64,000 nucleotides of DNA from JADLGL01 sp963667605 (GTDB lineage: Bacteria > Pseudomonadota > Alphaproteobacteria > Rhizobiales > Kaistiaceae), in contig CAXXUZ010000003.1 in the NCBI GenBank assembly GCA_963667605.2, positions 310,001 through 374,000 on the forward strand, read 5' to 3'. The translations under genes and the position numbers were made by a program. Below are positions 25,493 to 34,524 of this stretch, one piece after another. The first letter of the stretch is position 1; each line of letters starts with the position of its first letter. The notes under the pieces are model-generated. The model was given only the letters and a program-made list of their open reading frames with translations, did not search any database and was not told where the DNA came from.

Positions 25493-26467
25493 ATGCAGGG
25501 CACCTATGGCAATGGCAGGCTGGTAACGGTCTTCGGTGGCTCCGGCTTCGTCGGCCGGCATGTCGTCCGGGCGCTGGCGATGCACGGCTATCGAATTCGG
25601 GTGGCGGTCCGTCGCCCCGATCTCGCCGGGTACCTCAAGCCGCTGGGAATGGTCGGACAGGTGCAGCCGGTTCAGGCCAATCTCCGCTATCCGGAGTCGC
25701 TTGAGGTGGCGTTGCATGGGGCGGTCGCGGCAGTCAATCTGGTCGGCATCCTCGCCGAGCGCGGCAAGCAGGATTTCCAGGCGGTCCATGTCGATGGCGC
25801 TTCCGACCTGGCGGCGCTCGCGACGGCAAGCGGCGTCGAGCGGCTGATCCACATGTCGGCGTTGGGAGCCAAATCGGATTCAGATTCGCTTTATTTTCGC
25901 ACCAAGGCTGCGGGCGAGGACGGGGTCCGCCAAGCCTTTCCGTCCGCAACAATCGTCCGTCCGTCGATCCAGTTCGGCGCCGGCGATTCCTTCTTCAATC
26001 GATTTGCCACGATGGCGCGGATGTCACCGGTGCTGCCTCTGATCGGTGCGGCGACCAAGTTCGAACCAGTCTATGTCGGTGATGTTGCGGCGGCGGTGCG
26101 GGTTGCCGTCGACGGGGTGGTCGCAGGCGGCAAGACGTACGAGCTTGGCGGCCCGGAAATACTGACCTTCAGCCAATTGATGGCGACGATGCTCGATATC
26201 ATTGATCGCCGCCGGTTGATGGTTCCGGTGCCGACGGCGTTGGCCAAGCTTGTCGCGGCGATTCTGCAAATCCTGCCCGGCAAGCTCCTCACCATCGACC
26301 AGGTGAAACAGCTCCAAGCCGATAACATCGTCTCACCCAAGGCGACCAAGGAGCGCCGGACGATGAAGGGTCTGGGCATCAAGCAGACAGCGCTCGAGGC
26401 GATCCTCCCGACCTATCTAACGCGGTTCCGAGCGCATGGCCAGTTCGGCCATCATCGCAGCGTCTGA
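25493..26467 (+). CDS. NDUFA9-like NAD(P)-binding atypical SDR
   Basis: The protein has a Rossmann SDR fold with the N-terminal VTVFGGSGFVGRHVVRAL motif. The conserved features VNLVGILAERGKQDF and HMSALGAKSDSDSLYFRTKAAGE follow, with the Tyr and Lys (Y-F-R-T-K) at the usual active-site position. This is the family of the complex I accessory subunit NDUFA9, common in alphaproteobacteria, with a possible role in complex I stability or quinone metabolism. ATG 25493 is favoured over TTG 25475. The length of 324 aa is normal. It is convergent with uppP. Confidence 0.9.
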   Translation: MQGTYGNGRLVTVFGGSGFVGRHVVRALAMHGYRIRVAVRRPDLAGYLKPLGMVGQVQPVQANLRYPESLEVALHGAVAAVNLVGILAERGKQDFQAVHVDGASDLAALATASGVERLIHMSALGAKSDSDSLYFRTKAAGEDGVRQAFPSATIVRPSIQFGAGDSFFNRFATMARMSPVLPLIGAATKFEPVYVGDVAAAVRVAVDGVVAGGKTYELGGPEILTFSQLMATMLDIIDRRRLMVPVPTALAKLVAAILQILPGKLLTIDQVKQLQADNIVSPKATKERRTMKGLGIKQTALEAILPTYLTRFRAHGQFGHHRSV

Positions 26468-26487
26468 AGCTCGTCGGACCGGTCGGA

Positions 26488-27285
26488 TCAGCTGTAGGCG
26501 ATCCACAGCAGCAAGGCGCCGACAGCAAGCCGATAGACGACGAAGGGGGTCATGCCGACACGCTTCAACAGCGCCATCATGACCCAGATCGAAGCGAACG
26601 CTGCGACCGCCGACAGCGCCGCAGCGATCAACGCCTCTGATGAAAACAAGCTGGTCGCGCTCCCCTCCAGATCAAGCATGATCCCGCCCGCCGAAGCCAA
26701 AATCGCCGGAATCGACAGTAGCAAGGCAAAACGCGCGGCCTCGGTCCGACCGAAGCCGAGGGCCCGCGACGCGGACATCGTAATGCCCGAACGACTGACA
26801 CCGGGGATCAGTGCGAGGCTTTGGGCAATTCCGACAAGTATCGCGTCGATTACCCGGATTTCGCCAAAGGATCGCTTCTGTTCGCCATAGCGATCGGTGA
26901 GCCACAGAACGGCACCGAAAAGGATCGTCATCCAGGCGACAATTTCGATCGACCGGACAGCATCGGCGGCACCGCTGCTGCTCATTATGAATCCGACAAC
27001 GACTAGCGGGATCGACGCCAGAGCAAGCAATACGAAGATGCGTCGCGCCGCGCTGCGTCTATTGCCGAAAACGTCGCCCAGCCCACGCAGAAGAAAAGCG
27101 ACATCGCGCCGGAAATAGGCGACCACAGCGATAAGGCTGCCCAAATGGACTGCGACGTCGATCACGATACCCTGATCGTAGCCGGTCAGCTCCGAGACAA
27201 GAACCAGATGGCCCGATGAGCTGACCGGCAGGAACTCGGTCAAGCCTTGAACGATGGCGAGGATCAGGATCTGCTCGGCGGGCAA
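26488..27285 (-). CDS. uppP: Undecaprenyl-diphosphate phosphatase
   Basis: UppP (BacA) dephosphorylates undecaprenyl diphosphate to recycle the lipid carrier for peptidoglycan. The family motifs are visible: IVQGLTEFLPVSSSGHLVL near the N-terminus and SLALIPGVSRSGITMSAS in the middle. Several membrane helices follow. TTG 27283-27285 (LPAEQILILAI) begins exactly at the conserved N-terminus and gives the usual 265 aa. The frame is open to 27456, but the extra residues are charged and unlike the family. It is divergent from the GST gene. Confidence 0.92.
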   Translation of the reverse strand: MPAEQILILAIVQGLTEFLPVSSSGHLVLVSELTGYDQGIVIDVAVHLGSLIAVVAYFRRDVAFLLRGLGDVFGNRRSAARRIFVLLALASIPLVVVGFIMSSSGAADAVRSIEIVAWMTILFGAVLWLTDRYGEQKRSFGEIRVIDAILVGIAQSLALIPGVSRSGITMSASRALGFGRTEAARFALLLSIPAILASAGGIMLDLEGSATSLFSSEALIAAALSAVAAFASIWVMMALLKRVGMTPFVVYRLAVGALLLWIAYS

Positions 27286-27431
27286 GTTGGGCTCGCAAGG
27301 CGGCGAATCGGGTTGTTCGACGACGGTGCCGCATCTATACGAGAAGCCATTGCGGGCGCCAACTCCGGGCCCGCGCCGGCGTGGGTCATGCCCTCGCCGC
27401 ATATCAGCTCCCGCCAATTGGGCGTCGCTCG

Positions 27432-28124
27432 ATGCCGGTTTTTCATCACTACGCACTTTCCGGGCCCTGTCGCTATATTCGCCTAGTGCTTGGCGAATAT
27501 GGCGAGGAGGCGGAGTTTAGGGAGATCGAGCCGCTCGCTCGCAGCGAAGATTTGCTTGCACTCAACCCGGCCGGAACCGTGCCGATCTTCGTCGATGACA
27601 ATAGGGCGGTGATTTCTCCCGCTCCGGTGATCGCGGAATACCTCGCCGAAACCAGGGGAGTCCGCTTCGGAGAGGATTCGCTAATTCCGGCGACCGCGTC
27701 CGAGCGCGCCGAGACCAGACGTCTGGTGGCTTGGTTCGGCAGCAAGATGCACGAGGAGGTGACAAAGCTCCTGGTCGACGAATTAGTGTTGAAGCGGATC
27801 GCCCCAAAGAGCCGTGGCGGCGGCTCACCGGATTCGACCATAATCCGCGCCGGACGGTCGAATATTCACTATCATCTTCGCTATATTGGCTATCTGGTGG
27901 AGCGACGCGATTGGCTCACCGGCAACCGGATGAGCCTTGCCGATCTTGCCGCTGCGGCCGAAATCTCGTGCCTCGACTATATTGGCGAGGTACTTTGGAA
28001 CGACAATGAACCGGCAAAGTCATGGTACGCACGGATCAAGTCCCGCCTGTCATTTCGTCCGATCCTGGCCGACCGGGTAAAGGGCGCGCCGCCGACTCCC
28101 CACTACGGCGATCTCGATTTCTGA
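27432..28124 (+). CDS. Glutathione S-transferase family protein
   Basis: The protein has an N-terminal thioredoxin-fold domain (FHHYALSGPCRYIRLVLGEY). The cis-Pro and glutathione gamma-Glu-binding region follows (LNPAGTVPIFVDDNRAVIS), then a C-terminal helical domain with GNRMSLADLAAAAEISCL. The Ser/Cys after YALSGPC is in the place of the catalytic residue. The role is presumably detoxification or thiol metabolism, with substrate unknown. ATG 27432 fits the conserved start. Its 3' end overlaps the queG frame. Confidence 0.88.
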   Translation: MPVFHHYALSGPCRYIRLVLGEYGEEAEFREIEPLARSEDLLALNPAGTVPIFVDDNRAVISPAPVIAEYLAETRGVRFGEDSLIPATASERAETRRLVAWFGSKMHEEVTKLLVDELVLKRIAPKSRGGGSPDSTIIRAGRSNIHYHLRYIGYLVERRDWLTGNRMSLADLAAAAEISCLDYIGEVLWNDNEPAKSWYARIKSRLSFRPILADRVKGAPPTPHYGDLDF

Positions 28125-29248
28125 GCGAGGGTTTCGCGCGGCTTAAAGCCGACCTGATAGGCGATGCAAAAGGGGCCGGTTTTGACGTCGTTCGCGTCAC
28201 CGCTCCGGATCCCATCCCGGAAGCCGCCGCTGAGCTGCGGGCGTTTCTTGTCGGGGGCCGTCACGGCACGATGGACTGGCTGGAGTCGACCGCCGACCGA
28301 CGTCGGGACCCCCGCGCTTTGTGGCCCGAAGTCCGCTCGGTGGTCATGTTCGGTTTGAACTATGGACCGGCTGAGGACCCGTTGGCGGTTTTGACCGGGC
28401 CTGATCGCGGGGCGATCTCGGTTTACGCCCGCAACCGCGACTATCATGATCTGATCAAAGGCCGGTTGAAGCAGATCGCTGGCCGCCTGGTCGCCCGCGC
28501 CGGTGGCGATGTTAGGGTGTTCGTCGACACCGCCCCGCTGATGGAAAAGCCGCTTGCGGAAACTGCTGGCCTTGGCTGGCACGGCAAGCACACCAATCTG
28601 GTGTCGCGCGAATTCGGCTCATGGCTCCTCCTCGGAGCCATTATGACCGATCTCGAATTGCCTCGCGATGAGGCCGAGAGCGACCATTGCGGCAGCTGCC
28701 ACGCATGCCTCGAAATCTGTCCGACGCAAGCTTTTCCCGCGCCCTATCAACTCGATGCCCGGCGCTGCATTTCCTATCTGACGATTGAGCATAAAGGGCC
28801 GATTCCCGCTGAATTCAGAAGGGCGATCGGCAATCGCATCTTCGGCTGCGATGATTGCCTTGCCGTCTGCCCATGGAACAGATTTGCTTCGATCGGAAGG
28901 GAGGCCAAGCTGACGGCTCGGTCCGACCTCAACGAACCGCCGCTATTGGAACTCGTGCGTCTCGATGATGACGGTTTTCGTCGTTTTTTTGCCGGCTCAC
29001 CGATCAAGCGTATCGGTCGCGATCGCTTCATCCGCAATGTCCTGATCGCGATCGGCAATTCAGGCGATCCGAATTTGGCTAAGGAGATAGTATCTCTCCT
29101 TGATGATGAGTCGTCCTTGGTCCGAGGTGCTGCGATTTGGGCCTTAGGCGAACTGCTCGAAAGCGACAAAATGTCGGAGCTGATGCAGCGTCGTTTCGCG
29201 GAAGAACCGGACGACGCTGTTCGGGACGAATGGCGCGCGATCGCGTGA
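28022..29248 (+). CDS. queG: Epoxyqueuosine reductase
   Basis: QueG reduces epoxyqueuosine to queuosine in tRNA, using cobalamin and two [4Fe-4S] clusters. The first cluster motif is CGSCHACLEICPTQAF and the second is FGCDDCLAVCPWNRF. Upstream features include DWLESTADRRRDPRALWP and EKPLAETAGLGWHGKHTN. The C-terminal HEAT-like repeat is LLDDESSLVRGAAIWALGEL. The only canonical start is ATG 28022, inside gst. Homology begins near residue 38, so a CTG at 28121 overlapping the gst stop (CTGA) is a serious alternative giving about 375 aa. Confidence 0.93.
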   Translation: MVRTDQVPPVISSDPGRPGKGRAADSPLRRSRFLSEGFARLKADLIGDAKGAGFDVVRVTAPDPIPEAAAELRAFLVGGRHGTMDWLESTADRRRDPRALWPEVRSVVMFGLNYGPAEDPLAVLTGPDRGAISVYARNRDYHDLIKGRLKQIAGRLVARAGGDVRVFVDTAPLMEKPLAETAGLGWHGKHTNLVSREFGSWLLLGAIMTDLELPRDEAESDHCGSCHACLEICPTQAFPAPYQLDARRCISYLTIEHKGPIPAEFRRAIGNRIFGCDDCLAVCPWNRFASIGREAKLTARSDLNEPPLLELVRLDDDGFRRFFAGSPIKRIGRDRFIRNVLIAIGNSGDPNLAKEIVSLLDDESSLVRGAAIWALGELLESDKMSELMQRRFAEEPDDAVRDEWRAIA

Positions 29249-29273
29249 CCCCGTCGGCCAGTACGTCGGAGCG

Positions 29274-30152
29274 GTGTTGGTGAGACTCGTGGTGTTCGGC
29301 CCCGGCTATTCGGCGATGGTCGCCATTCGGCGGCTGCACCGTCGCGCTGAGTGGATTGCGGCTACCGCGCGGTCGGCGGAGCGGCTCGACGAACTGGAGG
29401 GGATGAGTGTCCGCGCACTGCCGTTCGATGGCAGCGCGCGATCAAAACCGGTCGCGATAGCGTTGGCCGACGCCACGCATCTCCTGATTTCGATCCCACC
29501 AAACGATGATGGTGATGCCGTTCTGAAACACCATCGCGCCGATATCACCAACGCGCCCCAACTGCATTCGATCGTGTATCTTTCGACCGTCGGCGTCTAC
29601 GGCGATCATGGCGGCGCCCGGGTTGACGAGACCACGGAGCCGCGCCCGCGGAGCGCGCGTTCGAAGGCCCGGCTGGCCGCCGAGAAGGCCTGGCAGGGCA
29701 TGGCGGCCGAGACTGGAGCGCCGGCCGCCATCCTCCGTCTTGCCGGCATCTACGGACCGGGACGAAATGCGCTAGCGAACCTTGCTCGCGGCACCGCCCG
29801 CCGCGTGGTCAAACCCGGCCAAATGTTCAATCGAATCCACGTCGACGACGTTGCCAAGGCCATTGATGCAGCGCTGTCGCGTGAAGCCTCCGGTCTGTTC
29901 AACGTCGCCGACGACCGACCGGCGCCGCCACAGAAAGTTGTTGCCTATGCAGCGGAGTTGATGGGCGTCGCGCCGCCGCAGGAGGTGCCGTTCGTTGTGG
30001 CGGATCTTTCGGCTTTGGCTCGGTCGTTTTACGGAGAGAACAAGCGTGTTCGAAATAACCGGCTGAAGCAGGAGCTCGGAGTCGCCCTTGCCTATCCGAG
30101 CTATCGCGAAGGGCTGTCTGCGCTATGGACTGCTAGCGCGGGCAGGCCCTAG
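29274..30152 (+). CDS. NAD(P)-binding SDR/epimerase-type protein (YeeZ-like)
   Basis: The protein starts with a Rossmann nucleotide motif of unusual form (LVVFGPGYSAMVAIRRL). SIVYLSTVGVYGDHGGARVDE, with a conserved Tyr region, and ILRLAGIYGPGRNALANL follow. NVADDRPAPPQKVVAYAAEL near the C-terminus is characteristic of the YeeZ-type extended SDRs. The N-terminal codons are GTG-TTG-GTG (29274-29282), any of which could initiate. It follows queG by 25 bp. The substrate is unknown. Confidence 0.82.
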   Translation: MLVRLVVFGPGYSAMVAIRRLHRRAEWIAATARSAERLDELEGMSVRALPFDGSARSKPVAIALADATHLLISIPPNDDGDAVLKHHRADITNAPQLHSIVYLSTVGVYGDHGGARVDETTEPRPRSARSKARLAAEKAWQGMAAETGAPAAILRLAGIYGPGRNALANLARGTARRVVKPGQMFNRIHVDDVAKAIDAALSREASGLFNVADDRPAPPQKVVAYAAELMGVAPPQEVPFVVADLSALARSFYGENKRVRNNRLKQELGVALAYPSYREGLSALWTASAGRP

Positions 30153-30219
30153 TCTGGCTTGTGCCGCCAGAAGCCCTATCTAGAAGATATTGGCAGTGTT
30201 GAAAAATGGGAGCGCTGAG

Positions 30220-30786
30220 ATGCAAGTGCCGCTGGAGCTAGCCTTCCATCATATCGATGCGACCGACTGGGCCAAGAATGAGATTCGACGCCGCGTCGCG
30301 AAGCTGGAAAAAATCTACGATCGGTTGGTTTCGTGCCGCGTCAAGGTTGAGCGTCCAAACCAGATCCATGGCGTTCCCCCGGTGGTCCGCATCGAACTGG
30401 GCGTTCCTGGAAAGGGCGATTTGGTGGTTGCGGTGGATCCGGAGCACCTGCAGCGCCGGTTCCAAACTCCTGATCTTCGCAACGCCATCAACGAGGCCTT
30501 TCGCATCGCCGAGCGTCAGCTGCTCGAACTCAAGGAACAACGAAACCGGCGTACCAAGCAGGCTCATCATGACGATGCCAATCAATTTCTTGGTCAAGTC
30601 GCAGAGATGAATGCCGACGAGGACCACGGCTTTCTGCTGACCAAGGAAGGAAGTCTCCTCTATTTTCATCGCAACGGTCTGCTCACCGGCGATTTCGACA
30701 AGCTGTCACGCGGCGATCAGGTCCATTATGTCGAGGAGATCGGCGATACCGGCCCGATCGCCACCAAGGTCCGGGTTAAGGCTTGA
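30220..30786 (+). CDS. hpf: HPF/RaiA-type ribosome-associated protein with C-terminal cold-shock domain
   Basis: The N-terminal S30AE domain (ATDWAKNEIRRRVAKLEK) is the ribosome hibernation factor fold. It is joined by a linker (LLELKEQRNRRTKQAHHDD) to a cold-shock OB fold: GFLLTKEGSLLYFHRNGLL, then FDKLSRGDQVHYVEEIGDT. Alphaproteobacterial members of this type are known. It probably modulates ribosome dimerisation or RNA binding in stationary phase. ATG 30220 matches the conserved start; TTG 30190 would add ten residues. The length is 188 aa. Confidence 0.9.
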   Translation: MQVPLELAFHHIDATDWAKNEIRRRVAKLEKIYDRLVSCRVKVERPNQIHGVPPVVRIELGVPGKGDLVVAVDPEHLQRRFQTPDLRNAINEAFRIAERQLLELKEQRNRRTKQAHHDDANQFLGQVAEMNADEDHGFLLTKEGSLLYFHRNGLLTGDFDKLSRGDQVHYVEEIGDTGPIATKVRVKA

Positions 30787-30827
30787 GGCGTGGAAACGCG
30801 ATAGGCCAGCCGCGGTACCTCGATCAT

Positions 30828-31604
30828 CTAGTCGCCATCGATCATGGCTGCCATCGCCTCGCGGAGGCGATACAGATCCTCCGGCTGCGATAGGCGGTGA
30901 TCGCCATCCTTGACCAGCGTGAGCACGACATCGTCGCTGGCGAGCCGCTCGACCAAAGCCGAGGCGTGGGCGTAGGGGACCTCGTCGTCTTCCATGCCCT
31001 GCAGAATGTGAACAGGGCACCCGGTGACGATCAGGCGATCGCCGAACAAATGCTTTTCGCCATCGTCGATCAATTTCCTGGTAATTGGCGTCGGTTCGTC
31101 GGAGTAGCGGCTCGGCTCATAGAAGATGCCTTTGCTGATGAGTTCACGCCGAGCCGGTGTGGACATAACGTCCCACATCAGCGCCTTGGTCATGTCGACG
31201 GCCGGGGCGATCAGGACAAGGCCGGCGACCCGGTTATTTTGTGCCTGTTGCCGCAAGAGATCGGCGAGCAAAAGGGCGAGCCATCCACCCATCGACGAGC
31301 CGATGACGATCTGAGCGCCAGCCGTTGTTTCGAAGATAACCTGCGCCTCCTCGAGCCAGCGCGAAACGGTGCCGTCCTCGAATTTCCCGCCGGATTGGCC
31401 GTGACCGGAATAGTCGAATCGAGTAACCGCCAGGCTCCTCTCGGCGCCATACTCGCCGACCGTCTCAGCCTTGGTGCCATGCATGTCCGAACGATAGCCA
31501 CCGAGCCAGAACAGGCCGGGCGAGCCACCTTCACGCCGGAGCACGGCGATTGACCGCTGCTCGTCCCCGCGACCGACAATGAGGTTGATAGATTCCAGAT
31601 TCAT
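30828..31604 (-). CDS. Alpha/beta-fold hydrolase
   Basis: This 258-aa serine hydrolase has the nucleophile elbow VIGSSMGGWLALLLAD, an oxyanion region WLGGYRSDMHGTKAE, and the acidic VHILQGMEDDEVPYAH. The catalytic His lies in VKDGDHRLSQPEDL. It resembles human ABHD10-like and bacterial acyl-thioesterase or carboxylesterase enzymes. The substrate is unknown. It is divergent from infC across a 264-bp region and convergent with hpf. Confidence 0.88.
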   Translation of the reverse strand: MNLESINLIVGRGDEQRSIAVLRREGGSPGLFWLGGYRSDMHGTKAETVGEYGAERSLAVTRFDYSGHGQSGGKFEDGTVSRWLEEAQVIFETTAGAQIVIGSSMGGWLALLLADLLRQQAQNNRVAGLVLIAPAVDMTKALMWDVMSTPARRELISKGIFYEPSRYSDEPTPITRKLIDDGEKHLFGDRLIVTGCPVHILQGMEDDEVPYAHASALVERLASDDVVLTLVKDGDHRLSQPEDLYRLREAMAAMIDGD

Positions 31605-31806
31605 CTTGGTCTGTACGGTCTGGACGATAGTACCCCAGCACCGCCGAAATCGGCCGGAACTGGAGGTGGCGACTTACATGCCACAATTCCCGGTAAAGTG
31701 CCCCGAAACAATATTGTAGGAGTTGACTTCACGCCGGCACGGACACAACTTTGCCACCGTACCCGTGCGCTCGGGCTGGCGAAAGATTGAGGCCACGCAG
31801 GACCTT

Positions 31807-31846
31807 CGCCGGGCCGTCTCTTTGGCGCGGCGGGGTTATTTTTTTT
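31807..31846 (+). terminator. Terminator-like hairpin in the infC leader (candidate attenuator)
   Basis: CGCCGGGCC at 31807-31815 pairs with GGCGCGGCG at 31824-31832 with one G-G mismatch. It is followed by GGGTTATTTTTTTT ending at 31846. The hairpin lies 7 nt before the infC ribosome-binding site (AGGAGA at 31854-31859). A terminator there, directly before infC in the same direction, is best explained as transcription attenuation of the IF3-L35-L20 operon, since it would otherwise silence the operon. Confidence 0.6.
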
Positions 31847-31868
31847 CGATCAACAGGAGAACGCTACC

Positions 31869-32405
31869 ATTCGTCGACCCCATAGAGCTCCCCCTCCAAC
31901 CAAGGAGGGGCCGCGCGTCAACCAGGAAATTCGCGCGACAGAAGTCCAACTGATCGGCCTGGACGGAGATAACCTCGGTCCGACCCCCATCGAAAAGGCG
32001 ATGGAACTCGCCCAAGACGCCGGTCTCGATCTCGTCGAAATTTCGCCCAACGCCGAGCCGCCGGTCTGCAAGGTGATGGATTTCGGCCGCTTCAAATACC
32101 AGGCGCAGAAGAAGGCCGCCGAGGCCCGCAAGAAGCAGAAGACCGTCGAGGTCAAGGAAATCAAGATGCGGCCCAATATCGATACGCATGATTATGATGT
32201 GAAGATGAGGGCGATGAAGCGCTTCTTCGATGAGGGCGACAAGGTCAAGGTAACGCTACGTTTTCGCGGCCGCGAAATGGCTCACCAAGAGCTGGGCGCC
32301 AAGCTCCTCGATCGGGTCAAAGAGGCAACGCTCGACCTTGCCAAGGTCGAAGCTGAACCGAAGTTGGAAGGTCGGCAAATGGTCATGGTGCTGGCGCCGC
32401 GCTAG
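31869..32405 (+). CDS. infC: Translation initiation factor IF-3 (ATT start)
   Basis: IF3 prevents premature subunit joining and proofreads start codons. The frame has VNQEIRATEVQLIGLDG near the N-terminus and PPVCKVMDFGRFKYQAQKK in the linker. KEIKMRPNIDTHDYDVK and the C-domain ending LEGRQMVMVLAP follow. ATT 31869, with AGGAGA 9 nt upstream, gives RRPHRAPPPTKEGPR and a total of 178 aa, the family length. The first ATG in frame is 32001, which would delete the N-terminal domain. Rare AUU initiation with autoregulation by IF3 is established for infC. Confidence 0.95.
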   Translation: MRRPHRAPPPTKEGPRVNQEIRATEVQLIGLDGDNLGPTPIEKAMELAQDAGLDLVEISPNAEPPVCKVMDFGRFKYQAQKKAAEARKKQKTVEVKEIKMRPNIDTHDYDVKMRAMKRFFDEGDKVKVTLRFRGREMAHQELGAKLLDRVKEATLDLAKVEAEPKLEGRQMVMVLAPR

Positions 32406-32589
32406 CACTCCCCCGGAGCCGCGGGCAAGCGCTCGGTCGCTGCTTGCGTCGACTCCAGCCTCTCTTTATAACCGCTACTCCCGCCGCCCGGCTGAAAAGG
32501 GCATGCCGTGGCAGTCGCGGATGCTCGATTTCGACACCGAACTCAGGGTCGTCGGCGCCCGACCGACTGCATCCGCCATGGAGAGCAAA

Positions 32590-32790
32590 ATGCCCAAGCT
32601 TAAGACCAAGAGTGGTGCCAAGAAGCGATTCAAGGTGACCGGCACCGGCAAGGTCATGGCGGCACAGGCCGGTAAGCGCCACGGCATGATCAAGCGTAGC
32701 AACAAGTTCATTCGCAATGCCCGCGGCACCACCGTGCTTTCGGCCGCCGACGCTCGGATTGTGAAACGTAACTTCCTGCCCAACGCCTGA
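32590..32790 (+). CDS. rpmI: 50S ribosomal protein L35
   Basis: The 66-aa basic protein begins MPKLKTKSGAKKRFKVTG, contains GKRHGMIKRSNKFIRNARG, and ends RIVKRNFLPNA, a full match to L35. ATG 32590 is the internal start of a longer open frame. It lies 184 bp after infC and 24 bp before rplT in the conserved infC-rpmI-rplT order. Confidence 0.98.
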   Translation: MPKLKTKSGAKKRFKVTGTGKVMAAQAGKRHGMIKRSNKFIRNARGTTVLSAADARIVKRNFLPNA

Positions 32791-32814
32791 CGCGGCACCC
32801 AAGGAGTAAACTTC

Positions 32815-33171
32815 ATGTCCCGTGTTAAGCGCGGCGTCACCGCTCACGCCCGTCACAAGAAGGTCCTGAAAAAGGCCGAGGGCTATTATGGCCGCCGCAA
32901 GAATACCATCCGGATCGCCAAGCAGGCGGTCGAGAAGGCAGCGCAATACGCCTATCGCGACCGCAAGAATCGCAAGCGCACCTTCCGGGCTCTTTGGATC
33001 CAGCGGATCAATGCGGCATCAAGAATTCACGGCCTGACCTACGGTCGATTTATCGATGGGCTCGGAAAGGCCGGGGTCGAGGTCGACCGAAAAATGCTGG
33101 CCGATCTTGCCGTACGCGAGCCTGACGCTTTCAAGACGTTGGTGGAGCGTGCCCAAAGCGCGCTGAGCTAA
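32815..33171 (+). CDS. rplT: 50S ribosomal protein L20
   Basis: This 118-aa protein begins MSRVKRGVTAHARHKKVLK and contains GYYGRRKNTIRIAKQAVEK and RTFRALWIQRINAASR. L20 binds 23S rRNA early in 50S assembly. In other bacteria it represses its own operon. The ribosome-binding site is AAGGAG, 7 nt upstream. A GC hairpin follows the stop. Confidence 0.98.
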   Translation: MSRVKRGVTAHARHKKVLKKAEGYYGRRKNTIRIAKQAVEKAAQYAYRDRKNRKRTFRALWIQRINAASRIHGLTYGRFIDGLGKAGVEVDRKMLADLAVREPDAFKTLVERAQSALS

Positions 33172-33177
33172 TTTGGG

Positions 33178-33194
33178 CCGATCCGGCGGATCGG
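33178..33194 (+). terminator. Short GC hairpin after rplT
   Basis: CCGATCC at 33178-33184 pairs with GGATCGG at 33188-33194 with a 3-nt loop. There is no T-tract, so termination is uncertain; it could instead be a pausing or processing site before pheS. Confidence 0.4.
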
Positions 33195-33339
33195 ACCGGG
33201 AGCCCATTGTTCGATTTTCCGAGCCGTGCCGACTAGTCTTCCTGCCCGAGTGATCGGGTGGGCGGGTTGATCAAGTCGTTGACTTGCGGGGCGATGACAA
33301 TTCCGCCAAGTGCGGGAACGTGACCTGGGAAAGGCAACA

Positions 33340-34422
33340 ATGCCCGATATTGAAACCCTGGAGCGAGAGATCAGGGATGCGGTCGCTGCTGCCGTGGATG
33401 AGGCAGCACTTGAGGCGCTGCGCATGGCTGCTCTTGGCAAGAAAGGATCGGTGTCGGAGCTTCTGAAGACCCTCGGCACGATGACGCCGGAGGAACGCAA
33501 GAGCGCCGGACCGCTATTCAATGGCCTAAAGGATAGGGTTGGAGACGCGGTGGCCGAACGCCGCGAGGTCCTGAAAGGTGAAGCGCTGGCTCACCGGCTG
33601 AGGGCCGAGACGCTCGATGTCACGCTGCCCGTCCGTCCGTCGACGCTGGAGACCGGCCGTATCCATCCGGTCAGCCAAGTGATCGACGAGATCACCATCA
33701 TCTGCGCCGATCTCGGCTTCGCCGTCGCCGAGGGCCCCGATATCGAGACCGATTACTATAATTTCACCGCCCTGAATTTTCCCGAGGGGCACCCTGCCCG
33801 CGAGATGCACGACACCTTCTTCCTGAAACCCAAGGAGAATGGCCAACGCATGCTGCTGCGAACTCACACATCGCCGGTGCAGATCAGAACCATGGAAACC
33901 CAGCCGCCGCCGATTCGAGTGGTGATTCCGGGCAGAACCTATCGCTGCGACTCCGATCAGACCCATACGCCGATGTTCCACCAGCTCGAAGGGCTTGTGA
34001 TCGACGAAACCACCCATATTGGCCATCTGAAATGGGTGCTGGAGGAGTTTTGCAAGGCCTTCTTCGAGGTGGGGGAGGTGCAGATGCGGTTTCGGCCGAG
34101 TTTCTTTCCCTTCACCGAGCCATCGATGGAGGTCGATATTCGTTGCCGCCGTGTCGGCAACGAGATTCGCTTCGGCGAGGGCGATGATTGGCTTGAGATT
34201 CTTGGTTGCGGCATGGTCCATCCCAATGTGCTGAGTAATTGCGGGCTCGATCCGGACCGTTATCGGGGCTTTGCCTGGGGCATGGGGATCGATCGTTTGG
34301 CGATGCTGAAATACGGCATGCCGGACCTTCGCGCCTTCTTCGACGCCGACATTCGTTGGCTGCGTCACTATGGATTTCGGCCGCTGGATTTGCCGAGCCT
34401 GTCGGCGGGGCTGAGCTCATGA
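33340..34422 (+). CDS. pheS: Phenylalanine--tRNA ligase alpha subunit
   Basis: PheS carries the class II catalytic core of the alpha2beta2 enzyme. The N-terminal coiled coil begins with IETLEREIRDAVAAAVDE. Motif 2 is FHQLEGLVIDE with FRPSFFPFTEPSMEVDI, and motif 3 is GFAWGMGIDRLAMLKYG. The length is 360 aa. ATG 33340 fits; the frame is open from 33310. It is followed by pheT after 102 bp. Confidence 0.97.
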   Translation: MPDIETLEREIRDAVAAAVDEAALEALRMAALGKKGSVSELLKTLGTMTPEERKSAGPLFNGLKDRVGDAVAERREVLKGEALAHRLRAETLDVTLPVRPSTLETGRIHPVSQVIDEITIICADLGFAVAEGPDIETDYYNFTALNFPEGHPAREMHDTFFLKPKENGQRMLLRTHTSPVQIRTMETQPPPIRVVIPGRTYRCDSDQTHTPMFHQLEGLVIDETTHIGHLKWVLEEFCKAFFEVGEVQMRFRPSFFPFTEPSMEVDIRCRRVGNEIRFGEGDDWLEILGCGMVHPNVLSNCGLDPDRYRGFAWGMGIDRLAMLKYGMPDLRAFFDADIRWLRHYGFRPLDLPSLSAGLSS

Positions 34423-34524
34423 GCGGGAGCAACGGCGGATGACGGCCGCAGGCGCCACAGCGCACATCGTCCACGACGGCGGCTATGGCCGCGTCGGTTC
34501 GACAAATAAAGAAGGCGCCCCGGC

